Positions 1 to 8,396 of a stretch of 14,844 bases of DNA are shown piece after piece (positions within the stretch are counted from its first letter, which is position 1; each line of letters opens with the position of its first letter). A program made the translations under genes and the position numbers. This DNA is from Candidatus Ulvibacter alkanivorans. GTDB taxonomy: Bacteria; Bacteroidota; Bacteroidia; Flavobacteriales; Flavobacteriaceae. Under the pieces are notes generated by a model. It had not been told where the DNA came from, ran no database searches, and was given only the letters and a program-made list of their open reading frames with translations. The stretch spans positions 1 through 14,844 of the forward strand of contig NZ_QOLC01000085.1 of the NCBI RefSeq assembly GCF_003333325.1. The letters run 5' to 3'.

Positions 1-1655
1 GGATCACAATCTAAAGCGTTAGCCGACTCATCATCAAACAAGGTGGTGATATCGTTGGCCGAACATCCATCAATGTCATCAAATACCGTAACGATCGTTC
101 CGGCAGGAGATTCTAAAGTGATGGTAATATCGCCTGTCCACGTATGGGTAATGTCCATATCTACATTCAGGTCGGTGATATTATAATCTTCAGAAACAGT
201 AAGTGTTTCAGAGAAAGTAGCATTGTCTGTAATAGGTGTACCAGGAGCAGCTGATGCAATTAATGGTGGCACCGTTTGTTCTCCTTGACATACAATTACC
301 GGAGCTTCATCATCGGTTACGGTGATGTCTTGGGTACAGTCTACTGAGTTTCCAGATGGATCGGTAAACGTCCAAGTTACCGTAGTGGTTCCTACCGGGT
401 AGAATGCAGAAGCATCATCAGTTCCGGTATAGTCGTTCACCAATGTAGCCCCCATTCCCAGCGTAGCTGTTAATTGGAATTCATTAAGTGCACAAAATAA
501 ATCGACATCCGGATCTCCTTGTAATGTAAAAGTAAGATCGGTTCCGAAGGTAGTTATCCATCCATTCCAAGTAGTTTCATTAACTGCAAATGAAGAACTG
601 AATTGACCACAGTCTCCTGTTTGTCCACCGGGAACAGATAGTACGACACTTCCGTCAGGTCCTTCCAACGCAAACGTTTCTGTAGAGAAACCAAAGTCAC
701 CGGTCCATGTAACATCAACTGACACATCACCGCCTACTGAGTTTGATAAGCCCATTACCGTAGATGGTGTGTCAACTAAGTCACCTCCTGAAAAATTCAT
801 TGCCGTAACAGGGCCCGCTACAACAGGCGCTGAAGCTGTAGGACAATTGTCCATAGGCGTTGGCGGCACTACAACTACATCGGCACCACACATACCAGGA
901 TCATTGGTTTGTGTCTGGTCTGCAGCACATGCAATAGTTGGATCTTCATTGTCGATAATTGTTACGGTAAAACTACACATGGAAGTATTACCGTCACTAT
1001 CGGTTGCTTCAAAGGTCACGGTAGTATCCCCAATTGGGAATACCGTACCACTAGCTCCACCTGCTGTTTGCGTAACAGCCAAAGGACCATCTTCCGGATC
1101 AACAGCTACGGCATCGGCAAAATTTACCACTGCACCACAAACACCGGGGTCATTGTTAGCCACTATATCCATAGGACAAGCAATTATAGGAGGTGCTCCT
1201 ATAACTATCCCCGAAGCTGTAAGGTCAAAATTTCCTTCGCTAGAACCAAATCCGTGTACTTTCACATAATAAGTGGACGAACCATCGGTCGTAAAGTTTA
1301 CAGTACTTTGTAAACCACTTGTTGGACAGGAAGGATCATCATCATCTCCGGTCACACAGTTAAGCCCCCCGCAGTTACCTGAGTAGACTCTAAGTTTTGT
1401 GTCATAATTGGTATTCGATGAACAGGTGGTCAAATCCACAGTAAAACCGGAACCGGACGCATCTGTAAAAGTGTACCAGACGTCTCCTCCGCTACCATCT
1501 GAGGTACCACAGAAAGGAGTTGGATTGTTCGATGCTCCAACGGTAGATCCAGAAAATGTTCCATTCGTCAAGGTAGTCGCTGTTGCGCACGTATCGCCTT
1601 GACCAAAAGAAATGAATCCAACCAGAAGCATTACTAATAAAGTAATTCTTTTCAT
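1..1655 (-). CDS. Secreted multidomain surface protein with HYR and P-like domains (3' end outside window)
   Basis: The reading frame is open from an ATG at 1655 to the left edge, giving 551 visible residues and no stop. Residues 1-19 are a signal peptide (MKRITLLVMLLVGF, then SFGQ). Residues about 22-148 form a Cys-containing beta domain resembling bacterial pre-peptidase C-terminal (PPC) domains. About 150-238 is a typical HYR domain: CGAVVNFADAVAVDPEDG, later FPIGDTTVTFEATDSDGNTS, then an Asp-Asn-Glu-Asp-Pro linker. A second HYR begins with DPGMCGADVVVVPPTPMDNC and resumes near residue 390 with FYPVGTTTVTWTFTDPSGNS, with about 115 residues inserted between. From about 470 a proprotein-convertase P-like domain follows (ITHTWTGDITITLESPAGT). 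Such architectures are usual for T9SS-exported adhesins and enzymes of Flavobacteriia. The sorting signal and any catalytic domain would lie beyond the edge, so the function is unknown. Secretion and domain calls are fairly secure. No convincing promoter was found upstream. Confidence 0.85.
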   Translation of the reverse strand, partial: MKRITLLVMLLVGFISFGQGDTCATATTLTNGTFSGSTVGASNNPTPFCGTSDGSGGDVWYTFTDASGSGFTVDLTTCSSNTNYDTKLRVYSGNCGGLNCVTGDDDDPSCPTSGLQSTVNFTTDGSSTYYVKVHGFGSSEGNFDLTASGIVIGAPPIIACPMDIVANNDPGVCGAVVNFADAVAVDPEDGPLAVTQTAGGASGTVFPIGDTTVTFEATDSDGNTSMCSFTVTIIDNEDPTIACAADQTQTNDPGMCGADVVVVPPTPMDNCPTASAPVVAGPVTAMNFSGGDLVDTPSTVMGLSNSVGGDVSVDVTWTGDFGFSTETFALEGPDGSVVLSVPGGQTGDCGQFSSSFAVNETTWNGWITTFGTDLTFTLQGDPDVDLFCALNEFQLTATLGMGATLVNDYTGTDDASAFYPVGTTTVTWTFTDPSGNSVDCTQDITVTDDEAPVIVCQGEQTVPPLIASAAPGTPITDNATFSETLTVSEDYNITDLNVDMDITHTWTGDITITLESPAGTIVTVFDDIDGCSANDITTLFDDESANALDCD

Positions 1656-1866
1656 AAATTGATTGTTTAAATTAATTTGACTTGTTAATATGCAGTTAAT
1701 TTACTTAATATTTTGTTAATTACAAAGCATAACCGTTGTAATATTCAACATTCTATGAGAATTGAATCTTTATAAAGTTGTAGAAATTAAGCACCATTGG
1801 TCTCGTATTGTTAATTCACTCCTTTTCATATATTTGTCACATTCACTAATACCAGAATCTTTAAAT
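1656..1866. other. Divergent intergenic region, AT-rich
   Basis: These 211 bases separate the leftward surface-protein gene from the rightward FG-GAP lipoprotein gene. The part nearest the leftward gene is very AT-rich. The only minus-strand -7-like word, TATGCTTTG (1731-1723), has one base too many for TAnnTTTG and a TTG only 14 bases upstream, so I do not call it a promoter. The rightward promoter is listed separately. A TTG at 1762 could in principle extend the rightward gene, but it lies upstream of that promoter. Confidence 0.6.
1808..1836 (+). promoter_or_regulatory. Bacteroidota-type promoter for the FG-GAP lipoprotein
   Basis: TTG at 1808-1810, an 18-base spacer, and TATATTTG at 1829-1836 match the Bacteroidota primary sigma factor consensus (TTG, 17-23 nt, TAnnTTTG). 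Transcription would begin a few bases after 1836. That leaves a leader of roughly 25 bases before the ATG at 1867 and excludes the upstream TTG start at 1762. Confidence 0.65.
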
Positions 1867-4800
1867 ATGAAATCGTTTCATTTTCAACTTTTACTCCTAA
1901 TGGTTCTTTCCATCCTTTGTGGGTGTTCAGATAATGCTTCCGAAGCAAAAAAAAACGGAGCCCTTACCAATAATGCTACCACCCTTTTCTCTAAAATTAC
2001 TTCGGAAACTTCCGGAATTACATTTCAAAATGAAATTAAGGAGGACATGGAGATGAATTTCCTTACCTATCCATACATGTATGTAGGTGGAGGTGTAGCC
2101 GTAGGCGATCTCGACAAGGACGGCTTGCAAGATCTTTATTTAGTATCGAATCAAGGCCCCAACAAATTATACAAGAATAAAGGGGATTTCGTTTTCGAGG
2201 ATATTACAGATAGTGCCGGTGTTAGCGATTATAACGGCTTTACCACTGGGGTAACTTTCTTAGATATAAATAACGACAGTTGGTTGGACATCTATATATC
2301 CAAAGCGGGTTCGTTAAAAGATGATGCCGGTCGACGTAATAAGTTATTCATCAATAATAAAAACGGAACCTTTAGCGAAGCGGCCGCAGCATGGGGATTG
2401 GACGATCCGGGCTATACCACTCAAGTGTACCAATTAGATTACGACAAAGATGGCGACCTCGATCTCTATGTGCTGAACTATCGATACGATTTCAGAAACA
2501 ATACCAAGATAAACAGTGAAATTCAACGGGCTATAGAAGAGACAACCAGCGATCAATTGTATCGTAACGATGGTACTACCTACACCAAAGTTACCGGCGA
2601 GGCCGGACTGTACAACAAGGCGTGGGGTCTAGGAGTCGTGATAGGTGATTTCAATAACGACGGATGGGACGATATCCATGTATCGAATGATTATCTGGAG
2701 CCGGATGCCATGTATATTAATCAGCAGGACGGCACATTTAAAAATGAGATCAACTCGCGAATCAATCATATCTCTTTTAACAGTATGGGGGCAGATTATG
2801 CCGATCTAGACAACAATATGCACGAGGACCTTATTACTGTAGATATGTTGGCCGAAAATTACGCGCGTAGTAAAGAAAACATGGCCTCAATGAGCACCGA
2901 GAATTTTATGAGCATGGTAGAAGTAGGATACCACCATGCGTATATGGCCAACATGTTACACTTTAATACCGGAAACGGGAAGTTTAAAGAAACCGGTCAA
3001 TTAAGTGGGATCGTAAAAACCGATTGGAGTTGGGCGCCCCTAATTGCCGATTTTGATAACGACGGTCTTAAAGACATCTTTGTATCTAATGGGGTATACA
3101 AGGATTATCACAATCAAGATTTTAGAACTGCTTTACGCGCAAAGAACGCCCAAGGCATTGCAATGACCTTAGAGGATGTTTTAGCAATGATGCCCGCCGA
3201 AAAGCTCGATAACTATATCTTTAAGAACAACGGCGACCTTACTTTTTCGAAAAAAATCAAAGAATGGGGACTCGAAGATCCGAATTTCTCGAACGGAGCC
3301 GCCTATGCCGATTTCGACAACGATGGTGATCTCGACCTTGTTGTAAACAATGTTAACGACGAAGCCGGACTTTATCGCAACAACAGCAACCAGAACTTTC
3401 TTCGATTGCAGCTTAAAGGTCCCGCCAACAATGCACTGGGAATAGGCGCCGAGGCTTACATAAAACAAGGAGACCGCAAACAATACCAAAAGCTATATCT
3501 CGCAAGAGGCTTTCAGTCTTCTGTCCCAGAAACGATCCATTTCGGATTAGGAGACGACGCGACCATAGAAGAAGCGATTGTAAGATGGCCTGACGGCAAA
3601 GTTTCTAAAATTACCAATCCCAAAGCGAATAAAGTCATTACCGTAGACTACGATAGTGCCGTGAACGATGCCGTTGCCTTAAAGACGTTTACCTCGGTGA
3701 AAGCTTCTGTAGATACAGAACAATTAGGTCTAACTTATGAGCATAATGAAAATGATTTTAACGATTACGATGTGCAATTGCTCTTACCACAAAAGCAATC
3801 GACCAAGGGTACCGGAATCGCCAAAGGGGATGTAAATGGTGACGGACTAGACGATTTCTTCGTCGGAAATGCCGCCGGTGCGACTGCAGCCTTATTTGTC
3901 CAACAAAGCGATGGAACTTTTACAAACAGCAATACATCACTGTGGAAAAATGAAGCTAAGTATGAAGATGCGAACGCATTGTTCTTCGATGCAGATGGCG
4001 ATGGTGATGAGGACCTTTACGTAGTGAGCGCAGGTTATGATCTTTCAGAAAACAGTCCGCTCTTACAGGACCGATTATACCTCAACAGTGGTGATGGCAC
4101 CTTTAGCGCAAGCACATCGCTTCCTGTTATGCTAAGTTCCGGAAAAGCGGTGACCGCCGGTGATTATGACAACGACGGTGACCTCGATCTATTCGTGGGC
4201 GGAAACGTGGTGCCCGGCAAATATCCCTTGGCTCCACAGTCGTATCTATTAAAAAACGAGAACGGTAAATTTATCGATATAACAACGAAAAATGCAGCTT
4301 TAGGCCGTGCCGGAATGATCTCAGATGCGTTGTTCTCCGACTACGACGGCGATGGTGATCTAGACATAGTAGCGGTAGGCGAATGGATGGCCCCTACTTT
4401 TTTCAACAATGTAGAGGGATCTTTCGATGTAGATACTGCCATTACAGGATTAGAGAACACAGAAGGATGGTGGTTCGGACTCTCGGGAGCCGATTTCGAC
4501 AACGACGGAGATATCGATTATGTGTTGGGGAATTTAGGCGCAAATAATAAATTCCAGCCCAAAAAAGACAAGCCGATCTATATCTATGCCAAAGACTTCG
4601 ACAATAATGGAAGTTTCGATGTAGCGTTAAGTAAGATCAACAATGGTAAATTGGTACCTGTTCGTGGTAAAGAATGTAGCAGTCAACAAAATCCGTTCTT
4701 ATTAGAGAAGATCGAAAGCTATAAAGAGTTTGCCAGTTTAGAAATGAAGGATATCTATGGCGAAGATAAGTTGAAAGATGCGTTTCAGCTTACTGCCCAT

Positions 4801-5166
4801 ATGTTCGAAAGTGCCTATGTAGAGAATCTAGGTAATGGATCGTTTAAGGTAACCGCACTACCCAACCAAGCCCAACTTGGCCCTACCCTTGCTATCTCGA
4901 CCGATGATGTAAACAATGACGGTTTTAAAGATATTATGGGTATTGGCGCCATTTACGATGCCGAAGTGGAGACCATTCGATACGACAGTAATTTTGGCTA
5001 TGTATTGTTAGGCGATGGTGAAGGTAACTTCTCCTATGCCAGCGCGTACGAACCCTTTATAGCTTCAGATGCTAAAGATATGATTGCAATTAACCGACAA
5101 GGAAACACCCACTATGTTGTGGTAAGTAATAATGCGCCTTTAGAAGTATTTACCTTCCAACCGTAG
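1867..5166 (+). CDS. FG-GAP/VCBS repeat lipoprotein with ASPIC/UnbV domain
   Basis: The product is 1099 aa, predicted to be exported and lipid-anchored. The N-terminus MKSFHFQLLLLMVLSILCGC has a hydrophobic core and a lipobox-like LCGC, making Cys20 the likely acylated residue. The ATG at 1867 is preferred over the TTG at 1762 because it begins the signal peptide directly and sits just after the promoter. The body has at least 14 calcium-loop motifs of the DxDxDG type, from about residue 81 (DLDKDGLQDL) to about 1013 (DVNNDGFKDI), as in beta-propeller FG-GAP/VCBS repeats. Between the two repeat blocks, about residues 511-585, is an ASPIC/UnbV domain (LRLQLKGP, GIGAEAY, HFGLGD, VRWPDGK). Family members are common in Bacteroidota, often near SusC/SusD genes, and are thought to bind ligands or partner proteins at the surface; no SusC/D is present here. 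No catalytic domain is visible. The domain call is secure; the specific role is unknown. Confidence 0.9.
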   Translation: MKSFHFQLLLLMVLSILCGCSDNASEAKKNGALTNNATTLFSKITSETSGITFQNEIKEDMEMNFLTYPYMYVGGGVAVGDLDKDGLQDLYLVSNQGPNKLYKNKGDFVFEDITDSAGVSDYNGFTTGVTFLDINNDSWLDIYISKAGSLKDDAGRRNKLFINNKNGTFSEAAAAWGLDDPGYTTQVYQLDYDKDGDLDLYVLNYRYDFRNNTKINSEIQRAIEETTSDQLYRNDGTTYTKVTGEAGLYNKAWGLGVVIGDFNNDGWDDIHVSNDYLEPDAMYINQQDGTFKNEINSRINHISFNSMGADYADLDNNMHEDLITVDMLAENYARSKENMASMSTENFMSMVEVGYHHAYMANMLHFNTGNGKFKETGQLSGIVKTDWSWAPLIADFDNDGLKDIFVSNGVYKDYHNQDFRTALRAKNAQGIAMTLEDVLAMMPAEKLDNYIFKNNGDLTFSKKIKEWGLEDPNFSNGAAYADFDNDGDLDLVVNNVNDEAGLYRNNSNQNFLRLQLKGPANNALGIGAEAYIKQGDRKQYQKLYLARGFQSSVPETIHFGLGDDATIEEAIVRWPDGKVSKITNPKANKVITVDYDSAVNDAVALKTFTSVKASVDTEQLGLTYEHNENDFNDYDVQLLLPQKQSTKGTGIAKGDVNGDGLDDFFVGNAAGATAALFVQQSDGTFTNSNTSLWKNEAKYEDANALFFDADGDGDEDLYVVSAGYDLSENSPLLQDRLYLNSGDGTFSASTSLPVMLSSGKAVTAGDYDNDGDLDLFVGGNVVPGKYPLAPQSYLLKNENGKFIDITTKNAALGRAGMISDALFSDYDGDGDLDIVAVGEWMAPTFFNNVEGSFDVDTAITGLENTEGWWFGLSGADFDNDGDIDYVLGNLGANNKFQPKKDKPIYIYAKDFDNNGSFDVALSKINNGKLVPVRGKECSSQQNPFLLEKIESYKEFASLEMKDIYGEDKLKDAFQLTAHMFESAYVENLGNGSFKVTALPNQAQLGPTLAISTDDVNNDGFKDIMGIGAIYDAEVETIRYDSNFGYVLLGDGEGNFSYASAYEPFIASDAKDMIAINRQGNTHYVVVSNNAPLEVFTFQP

Positions 5167-5176
5167 AAGACCAGAC

Positions 5177-5836
5177 TCAAAAATAAGGCTCGTATTGTCG
5201 GACTCTAAAATCGATGGTGTTGAGGGCGCTATCATGGGCTTTCATAGCTTTATACGCCTTTAAACTACCCACCGCACGGTTCGCAGCACCACTTGGCGCA
5301 ATAAGTGAGACCGTTGTTATTTTTCTGTTTTGCTTCGGAAGCTTAAAATAATGTCTTCGTGGCAATTCATTAGAAATAAGTTGTAGTGAAATTCCATATT
5401 TCTTAAGATGTCTTCGGAAAAAATACTCAGGTCCATTTTTACTGTTACCACCTGTAAACAACAAGGTTTCAATGGTGGGATTGTTTTGCAATATGGCAAC
5501 CAGATCTCGTAACACAACTTCCTGCATGCCTAAGTCGGAAGCATCCACTTTTTCGCGTACTGCAGATGCAACAATGTCGCAGACCCCAATACCACGGTCT
5601 ATCAAAAAATCTTTTCGTTCTTTTATCGCTTCCGAAGTATTCTCATAGCGTAATCCTAAATCGAACAACCGATCCATAATCGACCAAAGCTGCCCGTCAC
5701 GGCTTCCGTAGCAAAAATCAACATCACCCGGTTTTAACTCAGCCGTAGTAAACCGAGGTGGTGGCAATGTTCCAACAATAAGTTTGGTAGCCTTCTTCGG
5801 AATAAATGGCGGATATGGATGTGTATGTAAGAACAC
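5177..5836 (-). CDS. Uracil-DNA glycosylase superfamily protein
   Basis: The product is 219 aa. The N-terminus contains LIVGTLPPP (19-27), in the position of motif I of the glycosylase fold, then CYGSRDGQLW (42-51), which resembles the 'YxHPRNxFW' stretch of mismatch and hypoxanthine-DNA glycosylases (family 6-like). A TGGNSKN segment (128-134) and PSGAANRA (181-188) fall where the later active-site loops are expected. Motif I lacks the Asp or Asn used by several UDG families, so the substrate (uracil, hypoxanthine or another lesion) cannot be assigned. The start is GTG at 5836; its G is also the last base of the yaaA TAG stop, so translation is probably coupled. No other Met occurs before residue 54, which lies beyond motif I. 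The 3' end faces the preceding plus-strand gene across only 10 bases. Superfamily assignment is fairly good; activity is inferred. Confidence 0.7.
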   Translation of the reverse strand: MFLHTHPYPPFIPKKATKLIVGTLPPPRFTTAELKPGDVDFCYGSRDGQLWSIMDRLFDLGLRYENTSEAIKERKDFLIDRGIGVCDIVASAVREKVDASDLGMQEVVLRDLVAILQNNPTIETLLFTGGNSKNGPEYFFRRHLKKYGISLQLISNELPRRHYFKLPKQNRKITTVSLIAPSGAANRAVGSLKAYKAMKAHDSALNTIDFRVRQYEPYF

Positions 5837-6597
5837 TACCGTATAAATACGGGTTCGAGTTCATTCTCTGTATATTTCTCACTATACGAATAGCCGTCAT
5901 AATCGAATCCTTTGAGCCCGCGTAAGGTTTTTGTGTCGTTATCGATCACATAACGCGCCATACTTCCTCTGGCCTTTTTCGCAAAGAACGAGATGATCTT
6001 TAGCTCGCCATTCTTAAAATCCTTAAAAACCGGAGCGATCACCGGCACTTTAAGTTTCTTGGGATTGATCACTTTAAAATACTCCTGACTAGCAAGATTT
6101 AAAAAGGTTTCGTCTTCGTCCAGTTCTTCGTTCAAGGCTTCGGTAACCGAATCGCCCCAAAACTCATATAAATTCTTTTTACGCTGAATCTTTAGATCGG
6201 TTCCCATTTCGAGTCGGTAGGGCTGTATAAGATCCAGTGGTCGCAATACGCCATACATTCCCGACAAAATGCGTACAGTGTCCTGAAGTAGGTCGATCTT
6301 TTTTTCTGAAATGCTATAGGCATCCAACCCTTGGTATACATCGCCTGCAAACGCGTAGATCGCAGGACGCGCATTGCTCTTGTTAAAAGGTGTCGTAAAT
6401 TCTTTGTATCGTTGATAATTTAAATCGGCTAGAGAAGCACTAATATTCATAAGGTCGCGTAGCGCCTTTTTAGATTTGCGTTCCAATTTTGCGTTTAGGG
6501 TTTCAGCTTCCTCTAAAAATTTAGGTTGCGTTCCTCTACGAGTAGGCAACTCTGTTTCGTAGTCTAACGATTTAGCCGGAGACAGAACAATCTTCAT
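5836..6597 (-). CDS. yaaA: Peroxide stress protein YaaA (UPF0246/DUF328)
   Basis: The product is 253 aa, the usual size for this family. It begins with the signature [14 protein letters not shown] and contains [20 protein letters not shown] around the middle and [13 protein letters not shown] near the C-terminus, all hallmark blocks of YaaA. In E. coli, YaaA is induced by OxyR and limits hydrogen-peroxide damage by keeping intracellular free iron low; the protein can bind DNA. The gene shares one base with the downstream glycosylase gene, suggesting that an oxidative-stress protein and a base-excision enzyme are made together. The 82-base gap to rluD upstream holds no clear TTG/TAnnTTTG promoter, so transcription may continue from rluD or start at an unrecognised site. 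Identification is secure. Confidence 0.93.
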   Translation of the reverse strand: MKIVLSPAKSLDYETELPTRRGTQPKFLEEAETLNAKLERKSKKALRDLMNISASLADLNYQRYKEFTTPFNKSNARPAIYAFAGDVYQGLDAYSISEKKIDLLQDTVRILSGMYGVLRPLDLIQPYRLEMGTDLKIQRKKNLYEFWGDSVTEALNEELDEDETFLNLASQEYFKVINPKKLKVPVIAPVFKDFKNGELKIISFFAKKARGSMARYVIDNDTKTLRGLKGFDYDGYSYSEKYTENELEPVFIR

Positions 6598-6679
6598 ATC
6601 AATTTGTTTTTAGTAAAAATAAGGAATGTGCAACTCTTTCCGAAGAAACCATTTTCAAAATTTTTATGGTAGTATCAGC

Positions 6680-7723
6680 TTATTCGATAACATGCTTCGA
6701 ATAATTGCGCCATTTCGCCAAACAGGATTCCATATCTTCCGGAATAGGCGCTTCAAAACGTAGCATCTCACCGGTTTGTGGATGTTCAAAACCTAAAGTT
6801 CGAGCGTGCAGTGCCTGCCTTGGAAGTACCTTAAAACAATTCTCTACAAATTGTTTGTACTTGCTAAAATGAGTGCCTTTTAAGATTCGTTCGCCACCAT
6901 AACGCTCATCGTTGAACAAGGTATGCCCAATGTGCTTTAAGTGGACCCTAATTTGGTGGGTACGCCCGGTTTCGAGATTACAAGAAACCAAAGTGACATA
7001 GCCCAAGCGCTCCAAGACCTTAAAGTGAGTTATAGCCGGTTTGCCTCGATCGGCATCGTCTCCTTCGTACACTGTATTTTGTAGTCGGTTTTTTGGATGC
7101 CTTCCAATATTGCCTTCTATGGTCCCACTATCTTCTTCTACATTACCCCAAACCAAGGCAACGTATTCTCGTTCGGTCGATTTGTTGAAAAACTGACGCG
7201 ACAAATGTGTCATGGCCGCTTCTGTCTTCGCCACGACTAAAAGTCCACTCGTATCCTTATCGATTCGGTGTACCAAGCCGGGACGATTACTGCTATTATT
7301 AGGCAAGTTATCAAAATGAAAGGTTAGCGCATTGATAAGTGTACCGCTGTAATTACCGTGCCCGGGATGCACCACCATACCTGCCGGTTTATTTACCACA
7401 AGCACTTCTTCATCTTCATACACGATATTGATGGGAATGTCTTCAGGGACCAATAGCTGCTCGTAAGGAGGATGCTCAAAGAGCACCGTTACTACATCGT
7501 TACCTTTTACTTTGTAACTAGACTTAACAGCCACGTCGTTTACAAAAATGTTCCCATCCTTCGCAGCTTTTTGAATTTTATTTCGTGTTGCATTCTCTAC
7601 CTTGTTCATAAGGTATTTATCAACACGCAAAGGCTGTTGCCCTTTATCTGCTACAAACCTGTAATGTTCATAAAGATCGTCATTGCCGTCATTCTCAGCT
7701 TCCGAAGCGTTAAAGTCCGTCAT
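6680..7723 (-). CDS. rluD: Ribosomal large subunit pseudouridine synthase RluD family
   Basis: The product is 347 aa from the ATG at 7723. An N-terminal S4 RNA-binding domain (about residues 32-85; LRVDKYL, RNKIQKA, GNIFVND) precedes the RluA-type catalytic domain. VVNKPAGMVVHPG and HRIDKDTSGLLVVAK give the active site, with catalytic Asp155 in the HRID segment; TGRTHQIRVHL is also present. In bacteria RluD makes pseudouridines in helix 69 of 23S rRNA during late 50S assembly. The frame stays open upstream to 7861, but that would run deep into the PASTA gene; homologues start shortly before the DLYEHYRFVADKG segment, so 7723 or the ATG at 7732 is most likely. Either overlaps the end of the PASTA gene by 14 or 23 bases, so the two are co-transcribed. 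No Shine-Dalgarno sequence is visible. Confidence 0.9.
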   Translation of the reverse strand: MTDFNASEAENDGNDDLYEHYRFVADKGQQPLRVDKYLMNKVENATRNKIQKAAKDGNIFVNDVAVKSSYKVKGNDVVTVLFEHPPYEQLLVPEDIPINIVYEDEEVLVVNKPAGMVVHPGHGNYSGTLINALTFHFDNLPNNSSNRPGLVHRIDKDTSGLLVVAKTEAAMTHLSRQFFNKSTEREYVALVWGNVEEDSGTIEGNIGRHPKNRLQNTVYEGDDADRGKPAITHFKVLERLGYVTLVSCNLETGRTHQIRVHLKHIGHTLFNDERYGGERILKGTHFSKYKQFVENCFKVLPRQALHARTLGFEHPQTGEMLRFEAPIPEDMESCLAKWRNYSKHVIE

Positions 7724-8333
7724 TGTCGTCATTTGTAGTTTCTGAAGTATCTTGTGGGTCGTCATCGGCGGTATCTTGTACTCTATTTCGTGATCCATCT
7801 CCAACGATAAGATCGATGACCGCGGTTTTTTGAAGCTCTGTTCCCGCTTCCAATTTTTCACCTTTATAACGCATCTCCAGCACTTGGTCGCTAATATGAG
7901 GGCGCTTGCTTATTTTACCGATCTTGAATCCGGTGGCTAACAAAGTAGGCTCTGCCTGACGTAATGTTTTTCCGAGTACATCGGGCACATTAATTTTCCT
8001 ATATCCTGAAGGGTTCAAGGTTAAGTAAATCTTACGATCTTCTTTGACCATTTTACCGGCCTTGGGAATCTGTTCGATCACTGAGAATTTTGGAAATTCA
8101 GGATTGTAGTTTGCCGAGTCCATCACCTCATATCGCAGGTCTTGTTCGTTCAATACTTCTTCTACCTTGTCTAAAGAGAGGGTTGCTAAATTTGGAACTT
8201 CGATTCGTTCTCCGTGATTGGTAGTGCCCTTTAACCACCATAGTACTAAAAATGAAAGGACTATTAATACTACAACAGCATATAATAATTGTTTTAAAAA
8301 CGCTTTGGTAGTTAAGAATTTAAAGAATGTCAT
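7710..8333 (-). CDS. Stand-alone PASTA-domain membrane protein
   Basis: The product is 207 aa. A short cytoplasmic N-terminus is followed by one membrane helix (about 16-34, LLYAVVVLIVLSFLVLWWL). Two PASTA domains follow, about 42-108 (IEVPNLATLSLDKVEEVL) and 112-179 (INVPDVLGKTLRQAEP), and then a disordered acidic tail (about 184-207) rich in Asp and Thr. PASTA domains elsewhere occur on PknB-type kinases and on penicillin-binding proteins, where some bind muropeptides or beta-lactams. Here there is no kinase or transpeptidase domain, so the protein should be a single-pass envelope protein with periplasmic PASTA modules. It is transcribed away from ddl, which makes D-Ala-D-Ala for the same wall, and its 3' end overlaps rluD. 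A cell wall sensing or scaffolding role is inference. Confidence 0.88.
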   Translation of the reverse strand: MTFFKFLTTKAFLKQLLYAVVVLIVLSFLVLWWLKGTTNHGERIEVPNLATLSLDKVEEVLNEQDLRYEVMDSANYNPEFPKFSVIEQIPKAGKMVKEDRKIYLTLNPSGYRKINVPDVLGKTLRQAEPTLLATGFKIGKISKRPHISDQVLEMRYKGEKLEAGTELQKTAVIDLIVGDGSRNRVQDTADDDPQDTSETTNDDNDGL

Positions 8334-8351
8334 ACGTTAAGGCTTACCCTG

Positions 8352-8359
8352 CAAAAATA
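8352..8359 (-). promoter_or_regulatory. Candidate -7 element for the PASTA-rluD operon
   Basis: TATTTTTG on the minus strand (8359 to 8352) matches TAnnTTTG. It lies about 19 bases before the PASTA ATG. No TTG is present at the proper distance upstream, so only the -7 half is supported. Confidence 0.4.
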
Positions 8360-8396
8360 TAAAACCTAAAGTTCGTATCTTTCTACAGATTAGTGA

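Noticed and set aside
769..1602. Plus-strand open frames of 64-166 aa
   Set aside because: They lie antisense to the HYR protein gene, whose minus-strand frame is continuous and gives recognisable domains with a signal peptide. They are low-complexity shadows of Thr/Val-rich coding sequence.
1762..1866. 35-residue N-terminal extension of the FG-GAP lipoprotein from a TTG start
   Set aside because: It lies mostly upstream of the predicted transcription start and would place a non-signal sequence before a perfect lipoprotein signal peptide.
7724..7861. 46-residue N-terminal extension of RluD
   Set aside because: It would overlap the PASTA gene by about 150 bases and adds sequence with no family resemblance. 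A start at 7723 or 7732 fits the RluD family.
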